Below are positions 8,652-17,803 of a stretch of 64,000 nucleotides of DNA, in pieces. This DNA comes from Ensifer adhaerens (lineage in GTDB: Bacteria; Pseudomonadota; Alphaproteobacteria; Rhizobiales; Rhizobiaceae). A model generated the notes under the pieces. The model saw only the letters and a list, made by a program, of their open reading frames with translations, made no database searches and was not told the origin of the DNA. Numbering within the stretch: the stretch's first letter is position 1; each line of letters starts with the position of its first letter. The stretch is taken from positions 32,748 to 96,747 of the forward strand of contig NZ_LGAP01000029.1 of assembly GCF_001270265.1 (NCBI RefSeq), in the 5' to 3' direction. The position numbers and the translations under genes are program-made.

Positions 8652-9893
8652 TTAGCTCTTGGTCCAGGACCATTGCGTCACCGGCATCGCCGGCCGCCAG
8701 CCCGTCATGCCGCCGACTGGCAACGCCCGGGCGATGTCGATGCGGATCAGCGATCCGCCGAGCCGGGCGTGCCGATTAAGCAGCACCGCTTCCATTTCCG
8801 TCGTCACGGCGTTGGCAACGAGCCGGCCGCCGCTGTCGAGCGCAGCGATGGCCGCCTCCATGACGCCAGGCTCGCTGCCGCCGCCGCCGATGAAGATCGC
8901 ATCGGGACGCGAAAGGCCCGAAAGCGCCGCCGGCGCCTTGCCCTCGACGACGGTGAGACCGGGCACGCCGAACGCCTCGGCGTTGCGGCCGACACGGGCC
9001 GCCCGCTCCGGCGAGGCCTCGATGGCGATCGCCCGCATGGCCGGATCGGCCAGCATCCATTCGATGCCGATCGAGCCGGAGCCGGCACCGATATCCCAGA
9101 GCAATTCGCCCTTGCGCGGCGCCAGCGCCGACAGGGTCAGCGCCCGCACCTCCCGCTTGGTGATCTGGCCGTCATGCTCGAACAGCAAATCGTCGCGCCC
9201 GGCCGAAAGCGGCAGCACCCGCCCGCCCTGATCGGCGGCCACTTCGATGGCGCAGACGTTGAGCGGATGGACCAGGCCCAGCATGAAGCGCGCGGCAATC
9301 TGCGTGGTCACACGCTCGCCGGCACCGCCAAGTGCCTCCAGAACAGTCAGCCGTGACTGACCGAAACCGCTCGCCGCGAGCAGTTCGGCGAGCGCCTTGG
9401 GCCCCGCTCCATCCGAGGTCAGCGCAAGCACCCTGTTGCCCGGCTGCAGATGTGGCCGCACCAGGTCGATCGGCCGGCCGTGCAGCGAAACGAGCGTCGC
9501 CTCCTGCAGCGCCCAGCCAAGGCGCGAGGCGGCAAGGCTGAAGGAGGAAGGAGCCGGAAGCGTGCGGATCTCCGCCGCGGCAACGCGGCGCGCAAGCGTG
9601 GCGCCAACGCCGAAGAAGAAGGGATCGCCCGAGGCGAGCACGACGACCGGGCTGCCGCGTCGCGCGACGATCTCCTCGACCGAACGCCCGAACGGGCTCT
9701 GCCAGACGCGCCCCTCGCCCTTTATCAGCGAGTGCGTCAATTCCATATGGCGGGCACCGCCGTAGACCACCGGCGCGGCGGCGATCAGCCGCTTGGCCTC
9801 GTCGCCGAGACCGGCTACACCATCCTCGCCTATGCCGATGATGGTCAACCAGGGGGAGACGATGGCCGGATCGCTGTTCGATACATCAGCCAT
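8652..9893 (-). CDS. cobL: Precorrin-6Y C5,15-methyltransferase (decarboxylating)
   Basis: 413 residues with two domains. The N-terminal tetrapyrrole methylase has IGIGEDGVAGLG and ASGDPFFFGVG. The C-terminal CbiT-like Rossmann methyltransferase has LLWDIGAGSGSIGIEW and IFIGGGGSE. It methylates C5 and C15 and decarboxylates the C12 acetate to give precorrin-8X. Starting at ATG 9893 gives MADVSNSDPAIV and the same 413-residue length as the characterised P. denitrificans enzyme. Its first 32 bases overlap the divergently transcribed cobK. Confidence 0.95.
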   Translation of the reverse strand: MADVSNSDPAIVSPWLTIIGIGEDGVAGLGDEAKRLIAAAPVVYGGARHMELTHSLIKGEGRVWQSPFGRSVEEIVARRGSPVVVLASGDPFFFGVGATLARRVAAAEIRTLPAPSSFSLAASRLGWALQEATLVSLHGRPIDLVRPHLQPGNRVLALTSDGAGPKALAELLAASGFGQSRLTVLEALGGAGERVTTQIAARFMLGLVHPLNVCAIEVAADQGGRVLPLSAGRDDLLFEHDGQITKREVRALTLSALAPRKGELLWDIGAGSGSIGIEWMLADPAMRAIAIEASPERAARVGRNAEAFGVPGLTVVEGKAPAALSGLSRPDAIFIGGGGSEPGVMEAAIAALDSGGRLVANAVTTEMEAVLLNRHARLGGSLIRIDIARALPVGGMTGWRPAMPVTQWSWTKS

Positions 9894-10647
9894 GGAAAAA
9901 CCTCGCATATTGATTCTCGGCGGGACGACCGAGGCCCGCGAGCTGGCATCTCGCCTGGCCGACGACACGCGTTACGATACCGCGATCTCGCTTGCCGGGC
10001 GCACGGCCGATCCGCGTCCGCAACCGGTCAAGACCCGCATCGGCGGCTTCGGCGGCGCCGAGGGGCTTGCGGCCTTCCTGAGCGCCGAACAGGTCGCGCT
10101 GGTCGTCGACGCGACGCATCCCTTCGCCGCCCAGATTTCCCATAACGCCGCCGCGGCGGCACGGGCTGCGCAGGTGCGCCTGCTGGCCCTGCGCCGCCCA
10201 GAGTGGCAGGCGGAAGTCGGCGACAACTGGACTGGCGTCGGCAGCGTCGCGGAGGCGGTCACCGCACTTGGCGACGTCCCGCGCCGCGTCTTTCTCGCCA
10301 TAGGCCGACAAGAAGCCTTTCAGTTCGAGGCCGCGCCGCAACACCGCTACGTCATCCGCAGCGTCGATCCGGTGACGCCGCCCTTGAAGTTGCCGGATAC
10401 GACGGCGATCCTTGCCACCGGCCCATTTGCCGAAGCCGATGAGATCGAGCTGCTCAGGGCCCATCGCATCGACGTCATCGTCGCCAAGAACAGCGGCGGA
10501 GCCGCGACCTATGGAAAGATTGCGGCTGCGCGCAAGCTGGGGATCGCGGTGATCATGGTCGAGCGCCGCAAGCCCGCCGACGTCCCGTCGGTGGGAGACT
10601 GCGATGCCGCACTCGAACGCATCGATCAATGGTTGTCTCCCGCATAA
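9862..10647 (+). CDS. cobK: Precorrin-6A reductase
   Basis: 261 residues. An N-terminal Rossmann-like GGTTEARELA segment and the SLAGRTADPRPQP and VDATHPFA stretches are typical of NADPH-dependent CobK/CbiJ, which reduces precorrin-6A to precorrin-6B. I chose the ATG at 9862 (MAGSLFDTS) because AGGGGGAG sits about 4 nt upstream. A second ATG at 9892 has no such site. It is the only cob gene here on the plus strand. It overlaps cobL at its 5' end (9862-9893) and cobJ at its 3' end (10626-10647). Confidence 0.94.
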   Translation: MAGSLFDTSAMEKPRILILGGTTEARELASRLADDTRYDTAISLAGRTADPRPQPVKTRIGGFGGAEGLAAFLSAEQVALVVDATHPFAAQISHNAAAAARAAQVRLLALRRPEWQAEVGDNWTGVGSVAEAVTALGDVPRRVFLAIGRQEAFQFEAAPQHRYVIRSVDPVTPPLKLPDTTAILATGPFAEADEIELLRAHRIDVIVAKNSGGAATYGKIAAARKLGIAVIMVERRKPADVPSVGDCDAALERIDQWLSPA

Positions 10648-11390
10648 AAGCGCGGCGTATAGACCAGATCCGGCTGGCCCTCGCGCGCAACGATGCGCGT
10701 TTCCGGCGAGCCGATGATGACGCAGGTGGCCATGTCGGCGCGATTGGCATCGGCCTCACCGAGCGGCATGACCGCGATGCGCTCGTCCGGCCGGCCGGCG
10801 GCGCGGCCGAAGATGACCGGTACTGACGCCGGCAGCACGCCACGCAGGATCTCGAAGGCTTCACCGAGTTGCCATGGGCGCGCCTTGCTGATCGGATTGT
10901 AGAGCGCGATCACCAACCCGGCTTCCGCCACCAGCTTCAGCCGCTTGGTAATGACCTCCCAGGGCTTCAGGTTGTCTGACAGCGAAATGGCGCAGAAATC
11001 ATGGCCAAGCGGCGCGCCGATGCGCGCGGCAACGGCCAGCATTGCGGTCACACCCGGCGTCACGACGAGATCGACGGACTTCCATTCCGCCGGTCCCTTG
11101 TCGATCGCCTCGCAGACGGCCGCGGCCATTGCAAAGACGCCGGGGTCGCCGCCCGATACCATGCAGACCTTGGCGCCGGCCGCAGCGCGCGTCAGCGCTG
11201 CCTGCGCGCGGTCAAGCTCCTCGCGATTGTCCGATGCGATGCGGATCTGGTCGGGTCTGAGGTTCAGGCGATCGAGATAGGGAATATAGCCGAAGAACTC
11301 CTGTGCCTGCGAAACCGCTTGCGCCGTCTCCGGCGTCATCTGTGCGGCATTACCGGGGCCGGTGCCGACGACATAAAGCGTGCCGCTCAT
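10626..11390 (-). CDS. cobJ: Precorrin-3B C17-methyltransferase
   Basis: 254 residues of the tetrapyrrole methylase fold: VVGTGPGNAAQMTPE at the N-terminus, VSGGDPGVFAMAAAVCE and VTPGVTAMLAVAARIG in the core. It methylates C17 with ring contraction to precorrin-4. The ATG overlaps the cobI stop (ATGA), so translation is coupled with cobI. Its 3' end overlaps the convergent cobK by 22 bp. Confidence 0.94.
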   Translation of the reverse strand: MSGTLYVVGTGPGNAAQMTPETAQAVSQAQEFFGYIPYLDRLNLRPDQIRIASDNREELDRAQAALTRAAAGAKVCMVSGGDPGVFAMAAAVCEAIDKGPAEWKSVDLVVTPGVTAMLAVAARIGAPLGHDFCAISLSDNLKPWEVITKRLKLVAEAGLVIALYNPISKARPWQLGEAFEILRGVLPASVPVIFGRAAGRPDERIAVMPLGEADANRADMATCVIIGSPETRIVAREGQPDLVYTPRFYAGDNH

Positions 11391-12124
11391 GGCCTGTCCC
11401 TCCAGCCGGGAACGAGCACCAGCGAGAAATAGGGCGCTTCGTCATCAGGCTTTTCGGCAAGTGCTGTCATCGCCGCATTCTTCATCGTACCGCGCTCGAC
11501 ATAGACCGCCTGGTCGAGCCGGCCGGAGGCAGCAAGCGCCCGGCGGATCTTCGGCAGGTTGCGCCCGACCTTCATGATGACGGCGGCCTCGGTATCGGCA
11601 AGGCGTCGTCCAAGTTCGCCTTCTGCCATGGTGCCAGGCAGGACCGACAGGACGTCGTCGCCCTGAACCAGCGGCAGGCCTGCGAGCGACCAGCAGCCGG
11701 ACATGGCGGTGATGCCGGGGGTGACTTCGACCGGGAAGCGGCCGGCAAGCCGCACATGCAGGTGCATGTAGGAGCCGTAGAACAGCGGATCGCCCTCGCT
11801 CAGTACCGCGACGGTCCGCCCGGCTTCGAGATGGCTGGCGACTGCGTCGGCAGACGCGTTGTAGAAATCGGTGATCTGGCTCTTGTAGGCGCCGTCGTCC
11901 TTGTCGATCTCGGTGGTCACGGGATAGTAGAGCGGCAATTCGACGAGGCCCGGCTTCAACAGCCCCTCGACGACGGCGCGGCCATTGCCGCCGCGGCCCG
12001 CCTTGGCGAAATAGGCAAGCACGTCCGCCTCGCCGAGTGCCTTGACGGCCTTGACCGTCAGCAACTCGGGATCGCCGGGGCCCGTGCCGACGCCGATCAA
12101 CCGGCCTTTGGCCGCCCCGCTCAC
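11387..12124 (-). CDS. cobI: Precorrin-2 C20-methyltransferase
   Basis: 245 residues, tetrapyrrole methylase family: GVGTGPGDPELLTVKA at the N-terminus, LSEGDPLFYGSYMHL and VTPGITAMSGC in the core. It converts precorrin-2 to precorrin-3A. The start is a GTG that overlaps the cobH stop (GTGA), and the stop overlaps the cobJ start, so it sits mid-operon. Confidence 0.94.
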   Translation of the reverse strand: MSGAAKGRLIGVGTGPGDPELLTVKAVKALGEADVLAYFAKAGRGGNGRAVVEGLLKPGLVELPLYYPVTTEIDKDDGAYKSQITDFYNASADAVASHLEAGRTVAVLSEGDPLFYGSYMHLHVRLAGRFPVEVTPGITAMSGCWSLAGLPLVQGDDVLSVLPGTMAEGELGRRLADTEAAVIMKVGRNLPKIRRALAASGRLDQAVYVERGTMKNAAMTALAEKPDDEAPYFSLVLVPGWRDRP

Positions 12125-12753
12125 AGGCCCGGCCTCGCGAGCGAATTGAGCGCGGCGGCCGTCATGGCACTTCCGCCGAGGCGACCACGCACAATGGCGA
12201 AGGGCACGCCATAGGAATTCTCGGCCAGGGCGTCCTTCGATTCCGCCGCGCCGACGAATCCGACCGGCATGCCGATGATCGCTGCCGGCTTCGGCGCGCC
12301 GTCGCGCAGCATTTCCAGCAGATAGAAAAGCGCCGTTGGCGCATTACCGATCGCAACCACGGAGCCTGCCATATGCTCGCCCCAGAGTTTCAGCGCCGCA
12401 GCCGAGCGGGTATTGCCGATCTCGGCTGCCAAGTCTGCGGTACGCGGATCGCGAAGCGTGCAGATCACCTCGTTGCCGGCCGGCAGACGCGCGCGCGTCA
12501 CGCCCCGCGCCACCATCTCGGCATCGCACAGGATCGGCGCGCCGTTCTTCAGGGCGCCGCGGGCAGCGGCGACGAAGTCGGGAGAGAACACGAATTGCTT
12601 CGACGCCTCGACCAGGCCGCAGGCGTGCACCATGCGCACCGCGAGATCGGCTTCCTCCTCGGAGAAGGCGGAAAGATCGGCTTCTGCCCGAATGATGGCG
12701 AAGGAACGCTCATAGATGGCGTTGCCATCCCGGATGTAATCATACTCAGGCAT
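12121..12753 (-). CDS. cobH: Precorrin-8X methylmutase
   Basis: 210 residues. The family signature is GNAPTALFYLLEM and GMPVGFVGAAESK near the C-terminus, with a central HACGLVE stretch that carries the catalytic histidine known from CobH structures. It moves the C11 methyl to C12, making hydrogenobyrinic acid. The ATG lies 2 bp after the cobG stop, behind GGGATAG. Confidence 0.95.
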   Translation of the reverse strand: MPEYDYIRDGNAIYERSFAIIRAEADLSAFSEEEADLAVRMVHACGLVEASKQFVFSPDFVAAARGALKNGAPILCDAEMVARGVTRARLPAGNEVICTLRDPRTADLAAEIGNTRSAAALKLWGEHMAGSVVAIGNAPTALFYLLEMLRDGAPKPAAIIGMPVGFVGAAESKDALAENSYGVPFAIVRGRLGGSAMTAAALNSLARPGL

Positions 12754-12755
12754 TT

Positions 12756-14129
12756 CTATCCCTGTTCGAACGCAGCCGAGACGCGCGCGGCACCCAGCCG
12801 TGTAAGACAGGACCGCGCCGATTCGCCAGCGTCTTTGTTTTCCCGCACCAGGCCGGCCAGCCGTTCCAGCGCGGATTTCATTCCATTTTCATCGGTGTAG
12901 GCATTCGCGCCATCCTTGGCCGCCCCATTTACGACAAGCGCATATCCTGATGGCGCACCCACCAGCGTCAACGCCGACGCCTTGGGGCGGGCGCACCCCT
13001 TGACGCAACCGGAGAGATGCACCGTCAGCGAGCCGTCGAGCAGATCCGGCACCGTTTCCACCCATAGCCGCGCCATTGCCTTGGTGTCCATCCATGCGGA
13101 CGCGCAGCCGGTGCTGCCGGCGCAGGTGGCAATGTGGTTTCGCGGGTCATCCGCTGCGATCCGAAGGCCCTGCACCAGGGCCAGACGCTGGACCATTCCC
13201 GCCGCTTCACTCTCAAAGCCCAGTACGAAGAAGCCGTGCCCGGGCGCGAGCCGAGTTTCGCGCGCGCCAAGCTCGCCTGCTTGTCGCAGAAAGGCAATGA
13301 GGCTGACCGCGTCGATTTGGGCATAGGCGAGCCCGAGGCCAAGGACGGTACCGGCCGGACCGAGATCGTGCATGCCGACAACCGGAGACGCCAGCGTCGA
13401 AGTCGGAGCGATGCCGACACTTTCGGCACCCGGCGGACAGAGCGCCTGCACCACATCCATGTCGAGATCCCGGCCACGCGCGGCCGGCCCGATGTCGGTC
13501 AACGCTTCCAGAATCCGGATAACGACCGGCACGACCGCCTCGGTTCGAAGCGCGCAAATGGGCTTCGCCGTCGCCGCCGTCCCGGCAAGCGACAGGTGCC
13601 ACCAGACCTCGTCGCCGCGCTCAACAGCCTGCAGGCGAAGATCGGCAATCGTGTCGCCAAGATGGAAGCGACCGCCGCCATCGACGATGATGGCAAGCTT
13701 CGGCGCCAGCTTCAACGCGGCCCCTCGTGCGGCGATCGCTTCCCGCAACGCAGCGGCGAGGATCCGAGGGTCGGCGATTTCTTCAGGGTCGATGCCGGCA
13801 AGCGGCGGCGTCTCGATCGCGACGCCATCGGGAACTGTGATTGCCGCTTCGCCGATCGCCTCGGCAAGCCCGGGAACGGTCGACGCCGTCAGCCCGCGGA
13901 CCTGCAGGTTGCCGCGCGCGGTAACTTCCAGGATGCCGTTGCCGAAACGCCGGGCGGCCTCCGCAACGGCCGAGAACTGCGACAGCGTCAGGCTGCCACC
14001 GAGCGGCCGCAGACGCACCAGCAGGCCATCGCCGGTTGGCATCGGCGCGGCAAGCGACGGGCATGCGCCCCGACGCATCGATGCGGCAGCATCAGCTGTT
14101 TCCGGTATCGGCATGGCGCAACTGGTCAT
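12756..14129 (-). CDS. cobG: Precorrin-3B synthase (monooxygenase)
   Basis: About 457 residues of the sulfite/nitrite reductase-like family. The [4Fe-4S] cysteines are visible as CAGSTGC (CX5C) and SGCVKGC (CX3C). CobG uses O2 to hydroxylate C20 and form the lactone of precorrin-3B, which marks the aerobic B12 route. The start is uncertain: ATG 14129 (MTSCAMPIPET) fits the family length of about 459, while ATG 14315 would run back into cobF. RBS evidence at 14129 is weak (AGGAG about 16 nt away). Confidence 0.92.
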   Translation of the reverse strand: MTSCAMPIPETADAAASMRRGACPSLAAPMPTGDGLLVRLRPLGGSLTLSQFSAVAEAARRFGNGILEVTARGNLQVRGLTASTVPGLAEAIGEAAITVPDGVAIETPPLAGIDPEEIADPRILAAALREAIAARGAALKLAPKLAIIVDGGGRFHLGDTIADLRLQAVERGDEVWWHLSLAGTAATAKPICALRTEAVVPVVIRILEALTDIGPAARGRDLDMDVVQALCPPGAESVGIAPTSTLASPVVGMHDLGPAGTVLGLGLAYAQIDAVSLIAFLRQAGELGARETRLAPGHGFFVLGFESEAAGMVQRLALVQGLRIAADDPRNHIATCAGSTGCASAWMDTKAMARLWVETVPDLLDGSLTVHLSGCVKGCARPKASALTLVGAPSGYALVVNGAAKDGANAYTDENGMKSALERLAGLVRENKDAGESARSCLTRLGAARVSAAFEQG

Positions 14130-14263
14130 AGGCTTGTCTCGATTGCTCCTGGCGGTTGCCCTCTGATTGGCCCCTTTTTCACCAGACGCTATAGCACAGT
14201 CGCCGACGTTGAGAGAGATCAAAGACGACGGGAAAAGGCTGGAGAAAGCAGGCGAAATGGCGC

Positions 14264-15034
14264 CTATTCCTCGAAATCTGCCCCCTTGCGCAGCAGGTAG
14301 ATATCCATGATCCACCCCATGCGCTCGCGCGCTTGTGCCCGCCTCGCCAAAATCTCGTCCTTGACGTCGGCAAGGCGGCCGGAGATGACAATTTCGTCAG
14401 GCGTTCCGAGATAGGCGCCCCAGTAGATCTCGGCATCGGGATCGTCGATCCGCCGGAAGGCCTGTTCGCCGTCGAGCATGACGACCGAGGTCTGGCTGCG
14501 CTCCGGAAAACTCTCGGAAAGACGGCGACCGGTGGTGATCTCGACCGGCTTGCCGACGAGGTTCAGCGGAATGCGATGGCTGGCGCAGAGCGCCTGTAGG
14601 CTGGTGATCCCCGGAAGAACGTCATAGTCGAACGCGACCTTGCCGCGCGCCTTCACCCGCTCGACGATGCGGATGGTGCTGTCGTAGAGCATCGGATCGC
14701 CCCAGACGAGAAAAGCGCCGGTTCCGTCTTCGCTGAGTTCGCTGTCGATCAGGCGCTCGTAGATTTCAGCGATGCGGGCGTGCCAGTCGTCGACGCTGCC
14801 GTCGTAGCTGACCCCCTCCGTGCGGCGGACAGGCACGGCGAATTCGACCGTACGGCTGTCGGCGCGCGTGACGTAGCGCGCGCAGATCTCGCGGCGCACC
14901 TCGGCAAGCTCGGTCTTCTTCTCGCCCTTGGTCGGGATGAACAATACGTCGGCACGGTTGAGCGCATTGATCGCCTGTACGGTCATATGCTCCGGGTTTC
15001 CGGAGCCTATACCGATGATCAGAAGTTTTCGCAT
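14264..15034 (-). CDS. cobF: Precorrin-6A synthase (deacetylating)
   Basis: 256 residues, tetrapyrrole methylase fold: IGIGSGNPEHMTVQAINAL at the N-terminus, VWGDPMLYDST and VLPGITSLQALCA in the core. It methylates C1 and extrudes the C20 fragment as acetate. It is the first gene of the minus-strand cob run, 134 bp ahead of cobG. A repeat occupies its upstream region. I looked for a cobalamin riboswitch there and did not recognise one. Confidence 0.93.
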   Translation of the reverse strand: MRKLLIIGIGSGNPEHMTVQAINALNRADVLFIPTKGEKKTELAEVRREICARYVTRADSRTVEFAVPVRRTEGVSYDGSVDDWHARIAEIYERLIDSELSEDGTGAFLVWGDPMLYDSTIRIVERVKARGKVAFDYDVLPGITSLQALCASHRIPLNLVGKPVEITTGRRLSESFPERSQTSVVMLDGEQAFRRIDDPDAEIYWGAYLGTPDEIVISGRLADVKDEILARRAQARERMGWIMDIYLLRKGADFEE

Positions 15035-15075
15035 GCGCGCGCCTTTGCCGTTGCTATCTTCAGCAGATCAAAGTG

Positions 15076-15119
15076 TTACAGCGACCTTTGCACGCCTGAA
15101 CAGGCGCGCGGCGCTGTAG
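15076..15119. repeat. Solo copy of rhizobial palindrome 'TTACAGCG...CGCTGTA'
   Basis: An imperfect 44-bp palindrome beginning TTACAGCGACCTTTG and ending GCGCGGCGCTGTAG. It is preceded by the linker TCAAAGTG seen in related copies at 16947-16986 and 33537-33580. It lies between cobF and ung, upstream of cobF. Confidence 0.8.
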
Positions 15120-15203
15120 TGTCTTTGGCGGATCACCGATTGAGACGCAAGACCCGCCGGCGACAGCGACGCAGCCGCCAGCGTCATTGCTTGCCCGGAG
15201 CGT

Positions 15204-15902
15204 TCAGGACGCCTCCGGATTTTCGGGCAGTTGCCAGTCAATCGGTTCGAAGCCTTTCGAAGCGAGGAAAGCATTCGCTTGGGAAAAATGCCGGCAGCCG
15301 AGAAAACCGGAATGTGCCGAGAGCGGCGAGGGATGCGGCGCCCGCAGCACGAGATGGCGCGATCGGTCAACGAAGGCGGCCTTCTTCTGCGCGTAGGAGC
15401 CCCACAGCATGAAGACAACCGGGTGATCGGCCTCGTTAACAGTGCGGATGATCGCATCGGTGAAGCGCTCCCAGCCGCGCCCCTGGTGCGACGCCGCCTG
15501 CCCGCGCTCGACCGTCAGCACGCTGTTGAGCAGCAACGCGCCCTGCTTCGCCCAGCTTTCGAGAAAGCCGTGGCGGGCCGGCGGAATGCCGAGGTCGGCG
15601 TTCAGTTCCTTGTAGATGTTGACGAGCGACGGCGGTGTGCGCACGCCCGGACGCACGCTGAAGCAGAGCCCGTGCGCCTGGCCGTCGCCATGATAGGGGT
15701 CCTGTCCGAGGATGACGACGCGCACCTTGTCGAGCGGCGTCAGGTCGAGCGCCCGAAAATACTCAGGCCCCCGCGGAAAGATCTGCCGTCCTTCGTTGCG
15801 CGCGCCGACCAGGAACTGCTTGAGCTCGCCCATATACGGACTGGAAAATTCCGGCTCCAATGCCGCCTTCCAGGTCTCTTCGAGCTTTACTGCCGTTTCC
15901 AT
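15204..15902 (-). CDS. ung: Uracil-DNA glycosylase, family 1
   Basis: 232 residues. It contains the activating motif [14 protein letters not shown] (catalytic Asp) and [18 protein letters not shown] (minor-groove His loop), both canonical for Ung, which excises uracil from DNA. The ATG at 15902 is preceded by GGAGG 5 nt upstream; an ATG at 15932 would add ten residues without a comparable site. It is a stand-alone gene between cob and mod. Confidence 0.96.
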   Translation of the reverse strand: METAVKLEETWKAALEPEFSSPYMGELKQFLVGARNEGRQIFPRGPEYFRALDLTPLDKVRVVILGQDPYHGDGQAHGLCFSVRPGVRTPPSLVNIYKELNADLGIPPARHGFLESWAKQGALLLNSVLTVERGQAASHQGRGWERFTDAIIRTVNEADHPVVFMLWGSYAQKKAAFVDRSRHLVLRAPHPSPLSAHSGFLGCRHFSQANAFLASKGFEPIDWQLPENPEAS

Positions 15903-16026
15903 CACGCCTCCGGTCCGTCTCATCCGCTTCAAGCCCCGGAATTTAGGCCGATCGCCGGCCGTCGCAAGCGCTAACCGCGCGGCCGGCCGCTTGTTTCACG
16001 GCTTTTACTAGCGCTTTCCAACAGCA

Positions 16027-16046
16027 TTGTATTTCAATGGATACAA
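16027..16046. promoter_or_regulatory. Inverted repeat upstream of modA
   Basis: TTGTATttcaatggATACAA is a perfect 6-bp inverted repeat about 65 bp before the modA start. It is a candidate promoter or operator element; the binding protein is unknown. Confidence 0.4.
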
Positions 16047-16064
16047 CGCTAATCAGGAGAAGAC

Positions 16065-16092
16065 ATCGTTATATCCTGGAAAATATCTCGAA
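16065..16092. promoter_or_regulatory. Possible ModE-type operator before modA
   Basis: ATCGTTATAT, five bases, then AAAATATCTCGA resembles the ModE box known from enterobacteria (ATCGNTATATA - spacer - TATATANCGAT). The left half is good and the right half is degenerate. It lies 20 bp upstream of the modA start, where a repressor would block transcription. Confidence 0.45.
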
Positions 16093-16111
16093 CTTGATGG
16101 AGGCAAGATTG

Positions 16112-16903
16112 ATGAAACAACGCAGACAATGGCTGAAGGGGCTGGTGCTCGCCCTTGGCGTCGCCTGGGCCGGCGCGACTTTTGCGCCACAAACGGCGAT
16201 GGCCGAAGACAAGGTAACGGTGTTTGCCGCCGCGAGCCTGAAGAACGCCCTCGATGCAATCAACGCCGAGTGGCAGAAGGAAAGCGGCAAGGAAACCACC
16301 GTTTCCTATGCGGCCAGCTCCGCGCTCGCCAAGCAGGTGGAACAGGGCGCACCGGCCGACGTCTTCATCTCCGCCGACCTCGCCTGGATGGATTACCTGG
16401 CACAGAAGAAGCTGATCAAGGACGACACCCGCTCCAACCTGCTCGGCAACCACATCGTTCTCGTCTCGAGCACGGAAGATGCAAAGCCGGTCGAGATCAA
16501 GCAGGGCTTCGATCTCGCAGCGCTCATCGGCGACGGCCGCCTGGCAATGGGCGCCGTCGATTCCGTGCCGGCCGGCAAATACGGCAAGGCAGCCCTTGAA
16601 AAGCTCGGCGTCTGGTCGAGCGTCGAACAAAAGGTTGCAGGCGCCGAGAGCGTGCGGGCCGCGCTGCTGCTCGTTTCGCGCGGCGAAGCGCCCTATGGCA
16701 TCGTCTACCAGACCGACGCTGCAGCCGATCCTGGCGTCAAGGTCGTCGGAACCTTCCCCGAGGACAGCCATCCGCCGATCATCTATCCGATCGCGATCAC
16801 CACGGACAGCAAGAGCGCCGATGCCACCGCCTATGTCGATTTCATCAAGTCCGACAAGGCAGCACCGCTCTTCGAAAAGCAGGGCTTTACCATCCTGAAA
16901 TAA
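16112..16903 (+). CDS. modA: Molybdate ABC transporter, periplasmic binding protein
   Basis: 263 residues with a signal peptide ([20 protein letters not shown], cleavage probably after TAMA). The mature part starts with [16 protein letters not shown], the ModA ligand-loop signature, and later has [17 protein letters not shown]. It binds molybdate or tungstate in the periplasm and delivers it to ModB/ModC. The start at ATG 16112 has GGAGG 9 nt upstream; ATGs at 16037 and 16097 would put hydrophilic residues before the signal. A composite palindrome separates it from modB. Confidence 0.95.
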   Translation: MKQRRQWLKGLVLALGVAWAGATFAPQTAMAEDKVTVFAAASLKNALDAINAEWQKESGKETTVSYAASSALAKQVEQGAPADVFISADLAWMDYLAQKKLIKDDTRSNLLGNHIVLVSSTEDAKPVEIKQGFDLAALIGDGRLAMGAVDSVPAGKYGKAALEKLGVWSSVEQKVAGAESVRAALLLVSRGEAPYGIVYQTDAAADPGVKVVGTFPEDSHPPIIYPIAITTDSKSADATAYVDFIKSDKAAPLFEKQGFTILK

Positions 16904-16946
16904 CGGTCGCCTCGCCTGTCCAGAAACGGGCGAAGCATCTATCGTC

Positions 16947-17045
16947 GCTACTGCGCCACGTCTGGTCAGACGCGTGGCGCAGTAGCACTTTGAGTTGCTG
17001 CATAATTTTGTCCCTAAATCGATTGCGATTTAAGGATTTATGCAG
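16947..17045 (-). repeat. Composite rhizobial palindrome inside the mod operon
   Basis: Two adjacent stem-loops. 16947-16986 pairs CTACTGCGCCAC with GTGGCGCAGTAG. 16998-17045 pairs CTGCATAA and CTAAATCG with CGATTTAAGG...TTATGCAG. Read on the minus strand, the order (CTGCATAA palindrome, linker CAACTCAAAG, GC-rich palindrome) is the same as in the plus-strand copy at 33476-33580. It lies between modA and modB and may attenuate or stabilise the transcript. Confidence 0.8.
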
Positions 17046-17101
17046 TGAGCGCCGTGCGGACGACACGCGGCGCTGGACATTTCGACCGGGAGTGGGACGT
17101 T

Positions 17102-17803
17102 TTGGATTGGTTGGCAGTGAGCGACGCAGAATGGACGGCGATCAAGCTGAGCCTGCGTGTGGCCACGGTGGCTATGGTCTGCAGCCTGCCGTTTGCGCTT
17201 GGGGTCGCCATGCTGCTCGCGCGCGGGCGCTTCTGGGGCAAGACCGTGCTGAACGGCCTCGTCCACATGCCCCTGATCCTGCCGCCCGTCGTCACCGGCT
17301 TTCTGCTGCTGCTGCTGTTCGGCCGTCGAGGACCGATCGGTGCGTTTCTCGCCGACAACTTCGGCCTGGTTTTTTCCTTCCGCTGGACCGGCGCGGCACT
17401 TGCCTGCGCCGTCATGGCCTTCCCCTTGATGGTGCGCAGCATCTGGCTGTCGATCGAAGCAGTCGATCGCAAGCTCGAGGATGCCGCAACCACGCTCGGT
17501 GCCGGGCCGGTCTGGGTGTTCTTCACCATCACCCTCCCCTTGATCCTGCCCGGCATCATCGCCGGCATGATCCTCGCTTTCGCCAAGGCGATGGGCGAAT
17601 TCGGCGCGACCATCACCTTCGTCTCCAACATTCCCGGCGAGACACAGACGCTGTCATCTGCGATCTACACCTTTACCCAGGTGCCCGGCGGCGATGCCGG
17701 TGCCATGCGCCTGACGATCATTTCGATCGTCATTTCCATGGCAGCACTGATGCTGTCGGAACTACTTGCCTCGCTTGCCGCCAAGCGGACGGCTGCAGCA
17801 TGA
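17102..17803 (+). CDS. modB: Molybdate ABC transporter permease
   Basis: About 233 residues with five to six hydrophobic segments and the ABC-permease EAA loop ([21 protein letters not shown]). It forms the molybdate channel with ModA and ModC. I chose the TTG at 17102 ([11 protein letters not shown]) because GGGAG lies 9 nt upstream. A GTG at 17045 falls exactly at the edge of the palindromic repeat and would add 19 hydrophilic residues. The stop overlaps the modC start (ATGA). Confidence 0.92.
   Translation: MDWLAVSDAEWTAIKLSLRVATVAMVCSLPFALGVAMLLARGRFWGKTVLNGLVHMPLILPPVVTGFLLLLLFGRRGPIGAFLADNFGLVFSFRWTGAALACAVMAFPLMVRSIWLSIEAVDRKLEDAATTLGAGPVWVFFTITLPLILPGIIAGMILAFAKAMGEFGATITFVSNIPGETQTLSSAIYTFTQVPGGDAGAMRLTIISIVISMAALMLSELLASLAAKRTAAA

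Noticed and set aside
8583..9356. A 257-codon plus-strand open frame over cobL
   Set aside because: Shadow frame of cobL, with start in repeat DNA.
15035..15203. Cobalamin riboswitch upstream of cobF
   Set aside because: No B12-box-like core or matching stems were recognised; the region is mostly a rhizobial palindrome.
16990..17799. The modC frame stays open for 270 codons upstream of its ATG
   Set aside because: This stretch overlaps modB out of frame and does not resemble any transporter part; the ModC N-terminus starts naturally at 17800.
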